Source: Dermatophagoides farinae
Taxonomy: Eukaryota; Arthropoda; Arachnida; Sarcoptiformes; Pyroglyphidae
Length of the DNA: 64,000 bases
Assembly (NCBI RefSeq): GCF_024713945.1
Contig: NC_134683.1
Span: 2,284,501-2,348,500 of the forward strand
Direction of reading: 5' to 3'
Shown here: positions 61,801 to 64,000 of the stretch, in pieces
Position numbering within the stretch: the stretch's first letter is position 1
Layout of the letters: every line of letters begins with the position of its first letter
Translations under genes and position numbers: made by a program
The notes under the pieces: generated by a model
What the model saw: the letters and a program-made list of their open reading frames with translations, nothing else
What the model was told of the DNA's origin: nothing
Database searches by the model: none

Positions 61801-63797
61801 TTGTCTATATTTCACTCAAACTTAAGTGTACTGAATGGCAAAATTGTTGAAAAAGTAGAAGAAAAAAATCCAAATTCCACGATCAAGAGTCAATTTCAAA
61901 AATTGTATGTGGGTGTCTGTGTGGGTTGAATGAAATGGATTTCGTTCGATTCGATTCCATCAAGGTTGTAAAATATTCAAAATAAAAAAAATAAAAAAAT
62001 TCTCTGGTATGAGTTTCTTTTTTTTCTTTACCGAAAAACTTAAACTTCGTTAGTAATCAAATTGGGAATCTGATTTTTTCGTTTTCCACCACTTTTCGTG
62101 ATTGGTCTCTATACTGTGTGCGAATGAAAACAAAACAAAAAAAATCAATGCGAAATTAGATAGGAATAATCTGAAAACGAATCACATGGGAACACAACAT
62201 ACTTTTAAAGAATTTTCAAAGAATTTAATGAGTTCTGATAGAATCTGTATCGAATCTTTTGTCTGTACCGAACATGGTGTGTGGTAAACATGAATTTTCA
62301 ATTTTTCTTTTCTCAATCATTTACAAGTTGTTAGTTTACAGCATTGAAAATATTATATTGAGACCAATTTTCTTGAATGATGATCACCGGATGGATCCAA
62401 ACGAACGAACGTTATCTTTGACTTTTCGCTTAGTTAGTGAATGAATGATTAACTCATTGATTGGATTTTTTTCCATCAATCGTTATTTTGGAAGACTGAT
62501 TAATGATTAATCATACATATTACAAACGATATAAGCCAACATTTATCAAATTTGATTGATTAGTTTGCCATCCAAAATTCCATATGATGTACTTGTGAAT
62601 TTTTTTTCCTATTCCGGATTTCCTTTCTTTCCGTAATGAAACTAAACAAACAAATATAAAATCAAACAACAACAACAACAACAACAGCAGTATCGATAAT
62701 TTTGTCGAATTAAAATGAGATTGCTTGTTTGATAATGCTAAATGAAGTAGAAAAATTCTGTTTAACTTGTCGTAATAACAGGAGAGAGAGAGAAAGTTTT
62801 TTTTCTGAAAATTATCTGTTATTTAACGATGATGATGAAAATACAAATCTTTTCTTGCTCCAGTGAAAATAAAGTGCCATTTTTTTCGTTTGTTTATTTT
62901 TCCAATTTTGTATTTATTAAGTGTAACATCAAAATTCATCATCATGATGATCTGATAATGATGTCTTGATGTTTTATTCTATTCTGTTGATTCTGTATTG
63001 CATTTTTTTCATCAAATATGGATAGCTTTTTTTGTCCAGAATCCGATGCTTGATGATTCTTATGAAAAAGAATAAACTGATCATAATAATGATAACGACA
63101 ACTACGAAATGGCCAATGAAAAAGAGAAAAATCGATTAAGAAAAAAATCAATTTTGACAGTATGTTTGGGCTGGTGTGTGTGTGTGACAACAACAACAAC
63201 TCTTATCATTGTCATTCAACCGATGATGAGAGAGACAACAGAAAAAAGAAATCCGATAAAATGCTAATCGAATAGAATGGTTGACAATCTTATCGTGATG
63301 ATGGTGATGATGATGATACGATTGGATTGTTTTATCAGAATAAGATCCAAAGAGATTTTCAAGACTTTTTCAATTATCTGTAAAATATTTTCATTCTTAA
63401 TTTTGTAAATAAAATTCCATATTTTTCCATTGTTGAACATGAAAATAATGAAATCAGCTTGGTTAATTAAGAATTTCTGTGTTTCTTTCTCTCTCTCTCT
63501 CTCTTTCTTTCATTGGCTCGCATCCAATCAATGAATCAATTTCTTATTAATTTCCGTTGTTTTGTTTTTGTTTTTCCGGTTTTGACTTTGTTCATTTGTA
63601 TTATTGTTGGCCAAATAAATAGTTGATGGTTAGCTCACACTTGATTTGGCCATCATCATCATCGATGATGTTTGGTCCTTGTGAACTATTTTTAGGAAAT
63701 TAATTACAATTGATCGATCAGAATTTCTTATTATTATTGTCGATGTTGATTGAGATGATTTTTTTTCAGTATTCTGTGTCTATATTTATCAATGTTT

Positions 63798-63837
<40 letters not shown>

Positions 63838-64000
63838 GATCGCAAATTCATTTCATTTTAGTCTCTCTTTTTTGTTTTTTTTAATCTTTCTGTTTTGTTT
63901 TGTCATTAAGAATGGATCGAATCTGGATCATTATCAGTTCTGGATATGGTCATTTGATTTGTTTTTTTTTCTTTCACATACTGTCGATGATGATGGTTTG
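58891..64000. other. Gene-poor spacer, microsatellite-rich
   Basis: AT-rich spacer with (CA)n, (ATC)n, (CAA)n and long T-runs, resembling the left-hand desert. Open frames are repeat-encoded (His, Met, Thr, Phe runs). I found no exon with paired splice sites. Whatever gene follows WAPL lies beyond the window or begins with an exon I cannot recognise. Confidence 0.5.
63802..63831. repeat. (CT)n microsatellite
   Basis: About fifteen TC units; a shorter (CT)n lies at about 63488-63503. Confidence 0.95.

Overview
This is a eukaryotic nuclear window. It is very AT-rich and full of (CA)n, (GA)n, (CAA)n, (ATC)n and poly-A/T tracts. Genes have very short introns (about 54-80 nt, GT...AG). The gene content (a Lim1 homeobox C-terminus, RBM19/MRD1, PGGT1B, NAA25, WAPL), the intron style and the ATG/ATC-triplet-rich spacer suggest a small-genome arthropod. 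From memory of such sequences I would guess an astigmatid mite of the dust-mite type. That taxon is an inference; the arthropod-like metazoan assignment is firmer.

Layout. (1) 1-1359, + strand: the last two coding exons of a Lim1/Lhx1/5-type LIM-homeobox gene, whose LIM and homeodomain exons lie left of the window. (2) 1360-41145: a gene desert of about 40 kb made of microsatellites and AT-rich spacer. I could support only one decayed BEL/Pao-type LTR retrotransposon here (25493-29050, - strand) and a few weak exon candidates, the best at 11380-11498 on the - strand. (3) 41146-58365: a compact cluster of six genes. RBM19/MRD1 (-) and a small UPF0390/Leydig-tumour-10-kDa-like gene (-) are in tandem. 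The latter is head-to-head with a diverged CtIP/Sae2-like gene (+), followed by PGGT1B (+), NAA25/MDM20 (+) and WAPL (+). (4) 47584-50818, between PGGT1B and NAA25: an island unlike the rest of the window, with a ~175-bp G/C-run satellite array, a tRNA B-box remnant, a pogo/Tigger-like MITE and a row of well-formed minus-strand introns that do not sit in one open frame. (5) 58366-64000: WAPL 3' UTR, then another desert.

How the genes relate. The cluster genes are housekeeping and unrelated in pathway: rRNA processing (RBM19/MRD1), protein prenylation (PGGT1B), N-terminal acetylation (NAA25), cohesin release (WAPL) and, by inference, DNA end resection (CtIP-like). They share compact promoters; a CACGTG E-box lies before RBM19, and TATA-like boxes lie before PGGT1B, NAA25 and WAPL. 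Every exon model below was built by hand from splice sites, reading phase and family resemblance. Combined exon lengths of all five spliced, complete genes are divisible by three and end at a stop.
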